This document shows positions 20,580 to 26,959 of a stretch of DNA of 26,959 bases, piece after piece. Numbering within the stretch: position 1 is the stretch's first letter; every line of letters starts with the position of its first letter. The stretch lies in IMG/VR virus record IMGVR_UViG_3300036830_000045, positions 1-26,959 of that record. One strand, written 5' to 3'. The translations under genes were made by a program, and so were the position numbers. The stretch comes from a virus. A model generated the notes under the pieces. That model did not search any database and was not told the origin of the DNA. It saw nothing but the letters and a program-made list of their open reading frames with translations.

Positions 20580-21989
20580 TCACGTCCTCCCGGTTGCTAC
20601 CGGCACGTGACCGTTAGCCATCACGCGCCTGAGTCGTTCATGCATGTCGTCTTCGCCGGGCGCGATCCCGGCCATCGCCATCAGCGCCGCCTCGCTCTGC
20701 GTCGCCGGGGCAGGTTCGGGAGCGGCCGCAGGCGGCGGCGCCTCCACGGTGTTCATGTCCGGCAGGCCGACCACCTTCAGGACGTCATGAGGGTCGAACA
20801 CGCCTGGCGTGATCAGCAGGTTCGCGGCCGTCGCTTTCGCCGTCAGCTCGGCGTTGTCCTGCTCGCGGTTCATCGGCGCCTGCAACGCGTAATCGAACTC
20901 GACGTCCTGGCCGGTGACGCCGAACAGCGGCAGGAACTGGTTGTTCAGCACATCGCGCCAGCGGTCCAGCCGCGGCTCGATCTTCCACGACGTGAACACT
21001 TCCTCACCCGTCTGGGCGTTGGCGCGGTTCACGTCATCAGTGACACCCGTCATGACTTTGTGCATGCCGAGTGCTTCGCGGATCTCGTCCCGCATCTCCA
21101 GGCTGAGGTTCGCGAAGTCCATGTCCTTCGGGCTGGTGCCGGTCGGCACCCATTTCGCGCCCGCCTCGAGCACAGCGATGCGATGCGACCGGGAGACGCC
21201 GCGGTGCGCTTCGGCCCACTGGATTTCCATCCGGTCGAAGTCGACGTCCTCCACCGACGGGTCCAGTTCGATGACACCGTCAGGGCGGGCCGAGTTCTCG
21301 AAGAACGACGCATTCCATGCGGTGGCGTACCGGGCGGCGGCGATGTTCGTCATCACCGACCCGATCGGACCCGCACCGCCGTACACGTCCTCAGGGTCCG
21401 GGTAGCAGTTGTAGATGACGTCCTGCACCCGCAGCGGGATCCGCTCACTGCCGTCAGGTGACGTGTAGATCCAGCCGGCCAGGAACGTCTCCGGATGCGG
21501 GACAGGCTGCATCCGCCACGGCGGCACCGGCCACAGGCCCATCGGGAACGGCGCCCGCCCGTACTCCACCACCCAGTGCGCCTTACCGGTCGTCTCCAGC
21601 CAGATCCCCGAAATCTCGAACAGCCGCTTACGGGTGAACACCACATACGTGGCGCCGCCGGATGTGATCGTGGCGGGCTGATTCAGGACGTTCAGGGCCT
21701 GATGCCGCACCACCTGCGTCCGCTGATCACTGCCCGTCTCAGACGTGGAGTAGCGGACGCGGCCGTCGGTGGCTTGCTTGCGGTACAGCGACCACTCAGG
21801 TTTCGCCGCCGAGCTCGCCAGGAGCGCCACATTCGAATGGACGGTGCCCTGCGACTTGAACGCCCGCACCGCCGCCTGATCCGAAGACGCCGAATGGCTC
21901 AGCAACGCAGCCGCGCCATACGGACGGGACGGCGCAAGCGGCACAGGGGACTGGTTACGGACGGCGAGGGCTTTGCCGATCAGGCTCAT
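20580..21989 (-). CDS. Portal protein, HK97 type
   Basis: The 469-residue protein matches the Phage_portal family (PF04860). It has an N-terminal helical region (NVALLASSAAKPEWSLYRK), WVVEYGRAPFPMGLWPVPPW, DVIYNCYPDPEDVYGGAGPI, FFENSARPDGVIELDPS, the stem region (MEIQWAEAHRGVSRSHRIAV, VPTGTSPKDMDF, EMRDEIREALGMHKVMTGV) and FTSWKIEPRLDRW near the C-terminus. The last 60 residues are Pro/Ala-rich. It forms the dodecameric DNA channel at one capsid vertex. The start overlaps the small membrane gene (ATGA), and the stop abuts the protease start. Confidence 0.93.
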   Translation of the reverse strand: MSLIGKALAVRNQSPVPLAPSRPYGAAALLSHSASSDQAAVRAFKSQGTVHSNVALLASSAAKPEWSLYRKQATDGRVRYSTSETGSDQRTQVVRHQALNVLNQPATITSGGATYVVFTRKRLFEISGIWLETTGKAHWVVEYGRAPFPMGLWPVPPWRMQPVPHPETFLAGWIYTSPDGSERIPLRVQDVIYNCYPDPEDVYGGAGPIGSVMTNIAAARYATAWNASFFENSARPDGVIELDPSVEDVDFDRMEIQWAEAHRGVSRSHRIAVLEAGAKWVPTGTSPKDMDFANLSLEMRDEIREALGMHKVMTGVTDDVNRANAQTGEEVFTSWKIEPRLDRWRDVLNNQFLPLFGVTGQDVEFDYALQAPMNREQDNAELTAKATAANLLITPGVFDPHDVLKVVGLPDMNTVEAPPPAAAPEPAPATQSEAALMAMAGIAPGEDDMHERLRRVMANGHVPVATGRT

Positions 21990-22228
21990 CGCCCGGTCAC
22001 CGCGAAGTCAGCCACCAGCAGCGACCCGCCCGTCACGACGAGGCCGCAGAACATCCCCCACCCGCCAGGAACATGAAACGCGCCCACATCGATCGCGGTC
22101 AGCGCCGCCACTGTGACGACATGCTCACGGACCTTCGCCGCCAGCTGGCTCACCCGGCCCGGACGATGCGCCGCCAGGACAGCGCCGATCAGGGAACGGC
22201 GACGCGGCGGGGCGGTGATGCTGGCCAA
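21986..22228 (-). CDS. Small membrane protein at the head of the virion operon
   Basis: The 80-residue protein is read from a TTG preceded by AGGGAGAG, with a basic N-terminus (PPRRRSLIGAVLAAHRPGR). Two hydrophobic stretches follow: a weak one near 36-52 (VVTVAALTAIDVGAFHV) and a better one near 55-77 (GGWGMFCGLVVTGGSLLVA). It is likely in the host membrane. Its stop overlaps the portal start, so it is translated with the portal. Its function is unknown; similar small membrane proteins precede portals in some actinophages. Confidence 0.55.
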   Translation of the reverse strand: MASITAPPRRRSLIGAVLAAHRPGRVSQLAAKVREHVVTVAALTAIDVGAFHVPGGWGMFCGLVVTGGSLLVADFAVTGR

Positions 22229-22237
22229 GTGGCTCTC

Positions 22238-22260
22238 CCTGGCGGGACATGGCCGCCAGG
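22238..22260 (-). promoter_or_regulatory. Stem-loop touching the first ribosome-binding site of the virion operon
   Basis: CCTGGCGG at 22238-22245 pairs with CCGCCAGG at 22253-22260 around a 7-nt loop. On the minus-strand transcript the 3' arm runs into the AGGGAGAG binding site of the gene starting at 22228, so folding could hide part of that site. This suggests translational control, which is an inference from position. Confidence 0.45.
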
Positions 22261-22268
22261 CACAGCCC

Positions 22269-22308
22269 AGAGGCCCGCCAGAGCGAGAGCTATGCCTGGC
22301 GGGCCTCT
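22269..22308 (-). promoter_or_regulatory. Stem-loop near the predicted 5' end of the virion transcript
   Basis: A 13-bp perfect stem (22269-22281 with 22296-22308) closes a 14-nt loop. If the candidate promoter just to the right is real, transcription would begin at about 22310 and the RNA would carry this hairpin at its very 5' end, a known way to protect mRNA. It could also act as a terminator for leftward read-through from the terminase side. The core closely matches 14207-14234. Confidence 0.5.
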
Positions 22309-22316
22309 CACCGTGA

Positions 22317-22346
22317 ATCTTAGACGTGTAAGTGTCACAATCACAA
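22317..22346 (-). promoter_or_regulatory. Candidate promoter of the virion operon
   Basis: On the minus strand TTGTGA (22346-22341) and TAAGAT (22322-22317) are separated by 18 nt, matching a loose actinobacterial -35/-10 pair. TTGTGA occurs twice in tandem here (the second copy at 22340-22335). This is the AT-richest part of the divergent intergenic region and lies before the whole head and tail operon. It is only a sequence pattern. Confidence 0.4.
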
Positions 22347-22379
22347 CATGACGACAGTTAGATGTCGCAGGTGCCAGCG

Positions 22380-22694
22380 ATGACACTCCGGGACGCAGGC
22401 GAATTGCTGCGCACCAGAGTCGACCAGACCATCGAAGCGCTCGAACTGGACGACAAGGACGCCGCGGCCGTGAAGCTGGCACGCGAATACGCCGACCTGA
22501 TCGACCGTGCCTGCATCGACGGCGACAAAGCTGACCGCGGCTGGGCGTTGCGGTGGATCGGCCCCCTGCTGCTCGACACATTGACGGAACTCGGCGCGAC
22601 ACCTGGTGCTAGGGCACGCGTCAAGAAGACAGGACCCGCGCCAGCCGGGCCTGCAGGCAACCTGGCGAAAATCCGTGCCGCCCGCCAGGCGTAA
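22380..22694 (+). CDS. Small terminase subunit
   Basis: This 104-residue helical protein has the actinophage TerS pattern: MTLRDAGELLRTRVDQTI, AVKLAREYADLIDRA, RWIGPLLLDTLTELGATPGA, and a basic Ala/Gly/Pro-rich tail ending KIRAARQA. It recognises the packaging site and loads DNA onto the large subunit. I chose ATG 22380 because AGGTG stands six bases upstream; an in-frame ATG at 22362 has none. The large subunit starts inside its last codons. The plus orientation is opposite to the portal. Confidence 0.75.
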   Translation: MTLRDAGELLRTRVDQTIEALELDDKDAAAVKLAREYADLIDRACIDGDKADRGWALRWIGPLLLDTLTELGATPGARARVKKTGPAPAGPAGNLAKIRAARQA

Positions 22695-24114
22695 ACCCGC
22701 GCTCAAGGGATACACCAAGCCGCTGCACTACACGAAGCCGCTGCGGCCGCTCACCCGCAAGACGACCCGCGGGTTCGAGATCATCGACTTCGCCCGCGAC
22801 GTGGTCGGTGAACCGCTGCTGCCGTGGCAGGAGTTCGTCGTCAAATCAGCGTTCGAACTCCTCCCCAGCGGCCGCTACAGGTTCCGCACCGTCCTCATCG
22901 TCGTCGCCCGCCAGAACGGCAAATCACACCTCCTCCGCATCATCACCTTGTGGCGGGCATACGTGGACGGTGCCCGGCAGATCCTCGGCACCGCCCACCG
23001 CGTCGGCCTCGCCCGCAAGCAGTGGACACTCGTCCAGCGCGCCATCAAAACCGTCCCCGAACTCGCGTCGGAGTGGGAAGGCGTCCGCAACGTCAACGGC
23101 GACGAGAAGTGCTGGTTCGCTGGCTGCGAATACGAGATCATGGCCGGCGGCGACGCAGGCCGCGGTGCCTCCAACGACCTCGTTGTCATCGACGAACTGC
23201 GGGTCCAGTCGAACTGGAAAACGTGGGCGGCCGTCAGCAAGACAACCAGCGCACGCCGCAACGGCCAGACATGGGCCATGTCCAACGCAGGCGACGACTA
23301 CAGCATCGTCCTCAACCAGCTCCAGGAAGTCGGCCGCAACGGCACCGACCCCAGCCTGTGCCTCCTCGAATGGTCCGCACCGGACGGCTGCGAACTCGAC
23401 GACCCCGCCGCGATCTGCCAGGCCAACCCGAGCATCGGCTACGACGTCGGACTCAGCCAGGAAGCCATCTGGTCAGCGCTCGGCACCGACCCGCCAGCCA
23501 TCTACCGCACCGAAGTCTTGTGCCAGCGCGTCCCCAACCTCGACGCAGCCATCGACCTCGGCGCCTGGCGGGACTGCGCCGACGACGCCGGCAACCTCAC
23601 CGCGCTCAAAGGCCGCATCGCGCTCTGCTTCGATGCCGCCGAAGACGGCCAGCACGCAACATTGGCTGCGGCCGCCCAGACCGACGACGGGCGCGTCAGA
23701 GTCGAAATCGTCAAAGCATGGAAATCCACCGAAGACGCACGCAGCGACCTCGACGGACTGTTCGACACCATCAAAGCCCGCGCTATCGGCTGGTACCCCT
23801 CCGGACCCGGCGCAGCCCTCGGCCCCGTCATCCGCAAACGCGGCAAGCAACTCGAAATCGGCGGCACCAAAGCCGGCGAAGCCTGCCAGAACCTGGCCGA
23901 CCTCGTCCGCGGCCGCCAGATCATCCACCCCGCCGACCCGCTCCTGGACGCACACATCGCCGCCGCCACCAAACTCCACACGGGCGATGGCTGGCGGTTC
24001 GTACGCAAAGACGCCGGACACGTTGACGCCGCCTACGCGGCCGCAGGCGCCATCTACGCAGCGCAGACACTCCCCGCACCCCGGCGGCCCCAGATCCGCA
24101 TACTCGGCGCGTAA
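22675..24114 (+). CDS. Large terminase subunit
   Basis: The 479-residue protein starts at a GTG inside the small subunit's 3' end; it has no obvious binding site, so coupling is likely. The ATPase part has VVARQNGKSHLL (Walker A at about 78-84), DLVVIDEL (Walker B at 168-174) and MSNAGDD (coupling motif at about 202-208). The nuclease part has CFDAAEDGQH (Asp320), WYPSGPGAALGPVI and HVDAAYAAAGA (Asp451). It belongs to the Terminase_1 (PF03354) type. It pumps and cuts concatemeric DNA. The codons are strongly C-ending, which creates long false frames on both strands. Confidence 0.93.
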   Translation: MPPARRKPALKGYTKPLHYTKPLRPLTRKTTRGFEIIDFARDVVGEPLLPWQEFVVKSAFELLPSGRYRFRTVLIVVARQNGKSHLLRIITLWRAYVDGARQILGTAHRVGLARKQWTLVQRAIKTVPELASEWEGVRNVNGDEKCWFAGCEYEIMAGGDAGRGASNDLVVIDELRVQSNWKTWAAVSKTTSARRNGQTWAMSNAGDDYSIVLNQLQEVGRNGTDPSLCLLEWSAPDGCELDDPAAICQANPSIGYDVGLSQEAIWSALGTDPPAIYRTEVLCQRVPNLDAAIDLGAWRDCADDAGNLTALKGRIALCFDAAEDGQHATLAAAAQTDDGRVRVEIVKAWKSTEDARSDLDGLFDTIKARAIGWYPSGPGAALGPVIRKRGKQLEIGGTKAGEACQNLADLVRGRQIIHPADPLLDAHIAAATKLHTGDGWRFVRKDAGHVDAAYAAAGAIYAAQTLPAPRRPQIRILGA

Positions 24115-24363
24115 CTACACAGCGTCACGGCAGCATCTGACGCATTCGAACACCTGTTCCGCAAACATATGAAAAGCGTTTTATGTGACCGCAACACCCC
24201 GGCGCAAGGGGGGGAAGGTCAGATGGAGCGGCTCTGGTGCGCGTACTTTTCGCTGGACTTTTTTTCGAACAGTTCATCGACGGTCGCGTGTTCGAATTTC
24301 TGCGGGCGGGGGTGTCACGCATGGTGACCATCCTGTGTTGTGTTTTGCACGCAGCGAGCCGGG
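24115..24363. other. Low-GC intergenic region between terminase and the convergent minus genes
   Basis: No convincing gene was found in this 249-bp region. It has lower GC than its flanks, a T7 run at 24259-24265 and three copies of TTCGAACA or its complement TGTTCGAA (24145-24152, 24264-24271, 24289-24296). The first is followed by CCTGTTCC, giving an LexA-box-like CGAAC-N4-GTTC. The last two form an inverted repeat. Short frames exist on both strands (for example 24237-24428 plus and 24125-24331 minus), but their codon use is not convincing. It may hold terminators, a packaging site or a binding site. Confidence 0.5.
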
Positions 24364-24585
24364 TCAGGACAGGAAGGTCTTGCCGTTCTTGCAGTGCAGG
24401 GCTGAGGTGTTGCCGTTCACCTGGCTGACTCGCTGGCCGAGGCCGTGACAGTCATCGAAGTGTCGGACAGGTCCGAACCGTAGCCAGGTGGCGGGATGGT
24501 GGGTGGTGGCTGCGAACGCCGACGTGATGGACAGCATGATCGCGATGGCTGCGATGGTGACGGCGGCAAGTGCGATGCGTTTCAT
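24364..24585 (-). CDS. Small secreted protein
   Basis: The 73-residue protein has a clear signal peptide (MKRIALAAVTIAAIAIMLS, then a probable cut after SAFA near residue 25), giving a mature peptide of about 48 residues. The mature part has two cysteines (about 46 and 65) that could form a disulfide, with HFDDCHGLGQRV and ALHCKNGKTF. It is the last gene of the lysis-side minus operon, 4 bp after the HNH gene. No family is recognised; it might act in the envelope or outside the cell. Confidence 0.6.
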   Translation of the reverse strand: MKRIALAAVTIAAIAIMLSITSAFAATTHHPATWLRFGPVRHFDDCHGLGQRVSQVNGNTSALHCKNGKTFLS

Positions 24586-24588
24586 GAT

Positions 24589-24900
24589 TCACCATTCTGT
24601 TCTGGTTACGGGTTCGGGGTCGTTGGGCTTGCGATATCCGCCGCCTTCGCCAGCTGTCTTGGTGTCGTGGCATTTGCAGGTGCCTTCGCCTTTGCACAGC
24701 ATGCGGAGGTTGGTGTGATGGTGGGTGCCGCCTTGGCTGCGGGGGACGATGTGGTCGGCCTCGAGCCTGCTATGCAGGTGGTGGCATTGTTCGCAGCGGC
24801 CGCGTGCGCGGCGTCTGGCGATGGCTCGGTTGGTCCGGTATTCGGGTCCGTAGGTTGCTTCGCTGGCGGCGCGCTTAGCGGGTGAGTTATCCCACGGCAT
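24589..24900 (-). CDS. HNH endonuclease
   Basis: The 103-residue protein has an N-terminal basic helix (EYRTNRAIARRRARGRCEQC) and a compact HNH core: CEQC, HSRLEADHIVPRSQGG, HHHTNLRMLC and CKCH. These give the two Cys pairs of the zinc site and the catalytic His of the ADH motif. Short HNH proteins encoded beside terminase are known to help cut DNA during packaging in many phages. Here it lies beside the terminase gene but convergent to it. The ATG at 24900 begins 1 bp after the previous stop; a longer frame would read through its neighbour. Confidence 0.8.
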   Translation of the reverse strand: MPWDNSPAKRAASEATYGPEYRTNRAIARRRARGRCEQCHHLHSRLEADHIVPRSQGGTHHHTNLRMLCKGEGTCKCHDTKTAGEGGGYRKPNDPEPVTRTEW

Positions 24901-24901
24901 G

Positions 24902-25099
24902 TTACCCCCACTCGCCGTCGACGTAGCGATGCCACAGGATGGTGACGCCGAGCGCGAACAGCACCAGTGCGCCCGCGGTGGAATGCCCGGCGGTGATGAT
25001 GGCGCCGTGGTGATAGACGACGTGGCCGGCTGGGTGCAGGTTGGTGGTGAACCCTGCACCATGGTGCGGATGGCAGCCAGCCAGATACGGGCAGGTCAT
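24902..25099 (-). CDS. Small His-rich membrane protein
   Basis: The 65-residue protein has a His-rich N-terminal half (CHPHHGAGF, LHPAGHVVYHHG) with two Cys, followed by one membrane helix (about residues 42-58, AGALVLFALGVTILWHRY) and a short tail. Its start overlaps the previous stop (ATGA). The His and Cys residues could bind metal. No family is recognised; a role in lysis control or metal sensing is speculative. Confidence 0.5.
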   Translation of the reverse strand: MTCPYLAGCHPHHGAGFTTNLHPAGHVVYHHGAIITAGHSTAGALVLFALGVTILWHRYVDGEWG

Positions 25100-25320
25100 G
25101 CGACGACCCCATATCGGACGCGCACTTCTTTCACGACCTTCTTCCCCTGGCCACGCAGATACGTCGAGTTGACGGTGTCCTCAAGGTGTTTGCGGAGCCG
25201 CCGTTCGAGTTCTTTGCGTTTCAGGCGGGCTCGGTCGCGTTGCTTGCGGTGCTTGTCGGCGCGTTTAGCAGAGTTCTGGCCGCGGCCGCCTTGCCCGGCT
25301 TTCCCCTTCGCCCTGCTCAC
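25096..25320 (-). CDS. Small very basic protein
   Basis: The 74-residue protein starts at a GTG overlapping the upstream stop (GTGA). It is dominated by Arg and Lys (SAKRADKHRKQRDRARLKRK, then ELERRLRKHLED) and ends KKVVKEVRVRYGVVA. A long basic helix is likely, suggesting nucleic-acid binding. A longer reading from 25395 is rejected because it crosses the neighbouring small gene. No family is recognised. Confidence 0.55.
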   Translation of the reverse strand: MSRAKGKAGQGGRGQNSAKRADKHRKQRDRARLKRKELERRLRKHLEDTVNSTYLRGQGKKVVKEVRVRYGVVA

Positions 25321-25436
25321 CGGAACCGCCCGAAGAACTGCCGCAACCAGCGCCGCACGATTGAGCATTCGGGGCAGCACAGCGGCGGACTGCATGGCCG
25401 CAGGTGCTCGGTTTCCATCCAGTCGCTGTCGCTCAC
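25317..25436 (-). CDS. Cys-rich mini-protein
   Basis: A 39-residue frame begins at a GTG overlapping the stop of the hydrolase gene (GTGA) and ends in a TGA overlapping the next GTG. It carries four Cys as C-x4-CC-x2-C in LRPCSPPLCCPECSIVRR, a likely metal-binding knot, then a basic amphipathic helix. The start and stop overlaps on both sides are the main reason to believe it. Its function is unknown. Confidence 0.6.
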   Translation of the reverse strand: MSDSDWMETEHLRPCSPPLCCPECSIVRRWLRQFFGRFR

Positions 25437-25954
25437 CGGTTCCACCCTGGGTGCTTGATGATGAGCTGCAGCCAGTCCGCCGGCGTCACAAGCCGGTCAC
25501 CAGCGGGATGGGTGAGCCCTGACTTCTCGTACAGGTACGCGGCCAGGCTCGAGCACACCACGTGGCCGGGCTCAAAGCCGTTCGGATTCCATGCGTCTTT
25601 CAGCGGCATGCCGAGGGACACCATGGCGTCGTCGGCGATGGCGTCCCAGTCGTACGCGGTGCCGATCAGCGCGACCGCACCATCGCAGACGTTGTTCCGT
25701 GACGCCGCTGACTTGCCTTGCCCGGCGTTGTTCACCGTCCACGGCGACCGCAGGTAGTCGCGGGCGTCACGCCAGCCGACCCCGCCGGGGCGGCCTTCGA
25801 GGCACCAGGTGGTGCCGTGCTTGTCGGTGTGGTGGACGATGGCGACGTGGTTGTCCATGTTGGGCCGGTCGAGGAGGGCGGCGCCGAGGCGGATGGCGCG
25901 GCCGAAGATGCCGGGTGAACGGGTGACGAGGATGTCACCAGGCTGGACGTTCAT
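25433..25954 (-). CDS. Permuted NlpC/P60 (YiiX-like) hydrolase
   Basis: The 173-residue protein has the order of a circularly permuted papain-fold amidase/peptidase: VQPGDILVTRSPG at the N-terminus, DNHVAIVHHT with the catalytic His36, CLEGRPGGVGWRDARDYL, and GHVVCSSLAAYLYEKSG with catalytic Cys134 near the C-terminus, then TPADWLQ. It probably cuts peptidoglycan peptides or lipid/peptide amides. It follows the amidase gene with an ATGA overlap, so it may be a second lysis enzyme. Family and active residues are inferred from motif order. Confidence 0.7.
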   Translation of the reverse strand: MNVQPGDILVTRSPGIFGRAIRLGAALLDRPNMDNHVAIVHHTDKHGTTWCLEGRPGGVGWRDARDYLRSPWTVNNAGQGKSAASRNNVCDGAVALIGTAYDWDAIADDAMVSLGMPLKDAWNPNGFEPGHVVCSSLAAYLYEKSGLTHPAGDRLVTPADWLQLIIKHPGWNR

Positions 25955-26673
25955 GGCGTCCGCTTCACGTCGAGCACCACGTCATGCGACTGCGACCGGA
26001 CCGCCACGTGCGGGGTGACGTTCGTCCACGTCTGCGCCGCCGCGTGCACGGTCTGGACGCCGCCGTTCTGGTCCCGGATCGCCTGCGCCCGCTTCAGGAT
26101 CTCGGCCCGCTGGTCGCGGCGGACGTTGTCAGTGAACGACGCGCCAGGACACGAATGCAGCGACAGATTCCACCGGTAGAACTGCCGGTGATACCCGAGC
26201 CCCTGGCCGCCGTATCTGGTGAGCAGTTGCAGCGGGAACCCGGCGAAGTCGGACAGGAACTCATACAGCGCAGCCCACGCCCACAACCCTTTGTCGCTGA
26301 TGGGGGTGGATGGTTTGCCGCCGTCTTCGGTTTCGATGCCGTAGAACTCGAGGTTCGCCGCGTAGGCGTGGTACGTCTCGTATCCCTTGCCGACCGGCAC
26401 GAACTGCATCACCTGGCCGTCATGCTGGCCGAGGGTGCCGACAAGGAAATGCGCCGACCCCGAGTGGTTGGACTTCGATTCGAACAGGTCGACAGCTGAC
26501 TGCCAGTAACCGTCGGTGGTGTGCTCGACAACGCCGCGCATGGTGCCGGTGACGTTAGGGCCGTTGCTGAACGGGATGGGGAACGGGTTCGCGTAGCCGA
26601 TGTTGATGGAGCCGTCGGGGGACTGGAGTTTGCCGGTGGCGTGGTCGATGGTGAGCTTGCCGGGGGTCGTCAT
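25951..26673 (-). CDS. Endolysin, N-acetylmuramoyl-L-alanine amidase
   Basis: The 240-residue protein is an Amidase_2/PGRP-type zinc amidase. Residues about 45-180 hold GVVEHTTDGYW (zinc His51), SAHFLVGTLGQHDGQVMQF, YHAYAANLEFYGIETEDGG, LLTRYGGQGLGYHRQFY (zinc His162) and LSLHSCPG (zinc ligand Cys175). The remaining C-terminal 60 residues are helical and may help binding; no repeated cell-wall-binding domain is visible. It cleaves the bond between muramic acid and the stem peptide. It overlaps the holin-like gene upstream and the NlpC-like gene downstream (ATGA). Confidence 0.9.
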   Translation of the reverse strand: MTTPGKLTIDHATGKLQSPDGSINIGYANPFPIPFSNGPNVTGTMRGVVEHTTDGYWQSAVDLFESKSNHSGSAHFLVGTLGQHDGQVMQFVPVGKGYETYHAYAANLEFYGIETEDGGKPSTPISDKGLWAWAALYEFLSDFAGFPLQLLTRYGGQGLGYHRQFYRWNLSLHSCPGASFTDNVRRDQRAEILKRAQAIRDQNGGVQTVHAAAQTWTNVTPHVAVRSQSHDVVLDVKRTP

Positions 26674-26957
26674 TTGACGCCTCCTGTGGTGGTGGTGCCG
26701 GACTGTGCCAGCTGGACCGGCGGGCGGACGGCGACAGCGGCCTGCAGCTTCGCGATCTGCCCGGCCAGGTCCGCGAGGGGTTCGTCAAGGCCACCCGGCC
26801 GCGCCGTGTGCTTCGCCCAGTACGCAGCCGCAGTGGACAGGATGGTGACGATGAGCGCAACCGTCGCCGGGCTCGGTACCTGGATGGCGGGCCAGTACTG
26901 GTGCAGGACTTCGAACACGCCGGCAACGATGACGCCGGCAGATGCGCCTGCGAACAC
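26670..26957 (-). CDS. Holin-like membrane protein, possibly incomplete at the window edge
   Basis: The reading frame starts at a GTG two bases from the window end, so the true start may lie outside. The visible 95 residues have two membrane helices: about 3-20 (AGASAGVIVAGVFEVL) and 29-47 (PATVALIVTILSTAAAYWA), separated by HQYWPAIQVPS. A charged helical tail and a Thr/Gly end follow. This size and topology, directly before an overlapping amidase gene, fits an actinophage class II holin that permeabilises the membrane for the endolysin. Confidence 0.65.
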   Translation of the reverse strand: MFAGASAGVIVAGVFEVLHQYWPAIQVPSPATVALIVTILSTAAAYWAKHTARPGGLDEPLADLAGQIAKLQAAVAVRPPVQLAQSGTTTTGGVK

Positions 26958-26959
26958 CT

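Noticed and set aside
19785-21461. Plus-strand frame of 558 residues
   Set aside because: It is antisense to the protease and portal genes, Arg/Val/His-rich, with no recognisable domain.
22808-24172. Long plus-strand frames (454 and 400 residues) over the large terminase gene
   Set aside because: They are other-frame readings of a gene with extreme C-ending codon use; the proteins are Ser/Pro/Thr- or Arg/Pro-rich without domains, and the terminase motifs lie in the annotated frame.
24125-24448. Short frames in the intergenic gap (68 residues minus; 63 and 87 residues plus)
   Set aside because: Third-position GC is lower than in real genes here, start sites are weak, and the plus frames run antisense into the secreted-protein gene. 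Left as undecided intergenic sequence.

Overview
The window is a stretch of a tailed double-stranded DNA phage (or prophage) of a high-GC actinobacterium. The basis is the GC-rich sequence with strong G/C bias at third codon positions, frequent GTG and TTG starts with GTGA/ATGA start-stop overlaps, and a full set of siphovirus head, neck, tail and lysis genes of the actinophage type. I saw no host gene, tRNA, integrase, repressor or CRISPR array. Both window edges lie in phage genes, so it is probably an internal piece of a larger phage genome.

Layout. (1) 39-3321, plus strand: a secreted glycoside-hydrolase-like protein, an Ltp-type membrane protein (a family linked to superinfection exclusion), then ten very small, tightly packed genes, several Cys-rich or membrane-bound. 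(2) 3266-22228, minus strand: the long virion operon, read from right to left. It runs small membrane protein, portal, ClpP-type prohead protease, HK97-type capsid, head accessory proteins, a large Ala/Thr-rich repeat protein, neck proteins, tail terminator, two tail-tube-like proteins, tail assembly chaperones with a programmed -1 frameshift, tape measure, a 1003-residue minor tail protein, another tail protein, two small membrane proteins and a lipoprotein. (3) 22380-24114, plus strand: small and large terminase, divergent from the virion operon. (4) 24364-26957, minus strand: holin-like protein, amidase endolysin, permuted NlpC/P60-like hydrolase, four small proteins including an HNH endonuclease, and a small secreted protein, converging on the terminase.

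How it works together. Terminase (perhaps helped by the HNH protein) packages DNA through the portal into a capsid matured by the ClpP-like protease. Neck proteins join it to a non-contractile tail built with the frameshifted chaperones around a tape measure of about 529 residues. The holin, amidase and peptidase-like gene release progeny. At least three exported proteins plus the Ltp-like protein point to modification of the host envelope.

Control signals seen: a candidate minus-strand promoter and two stem-loops before the virion operon, terminator-like stem-loops after the capsid gene and after the gene ending at 14254, a candidate promoter before the Ltp gene, and a CCCTTTG slippery site in the chaperone gene. 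Nothing here is clearly a new defence or mobile system. The most unusual items are the two-tier repeat protein, a membrane gene whose third helix lies out of frame, a His-rich protein with a papain-like Cys/His arrangement, and the inverted terminase cassette.
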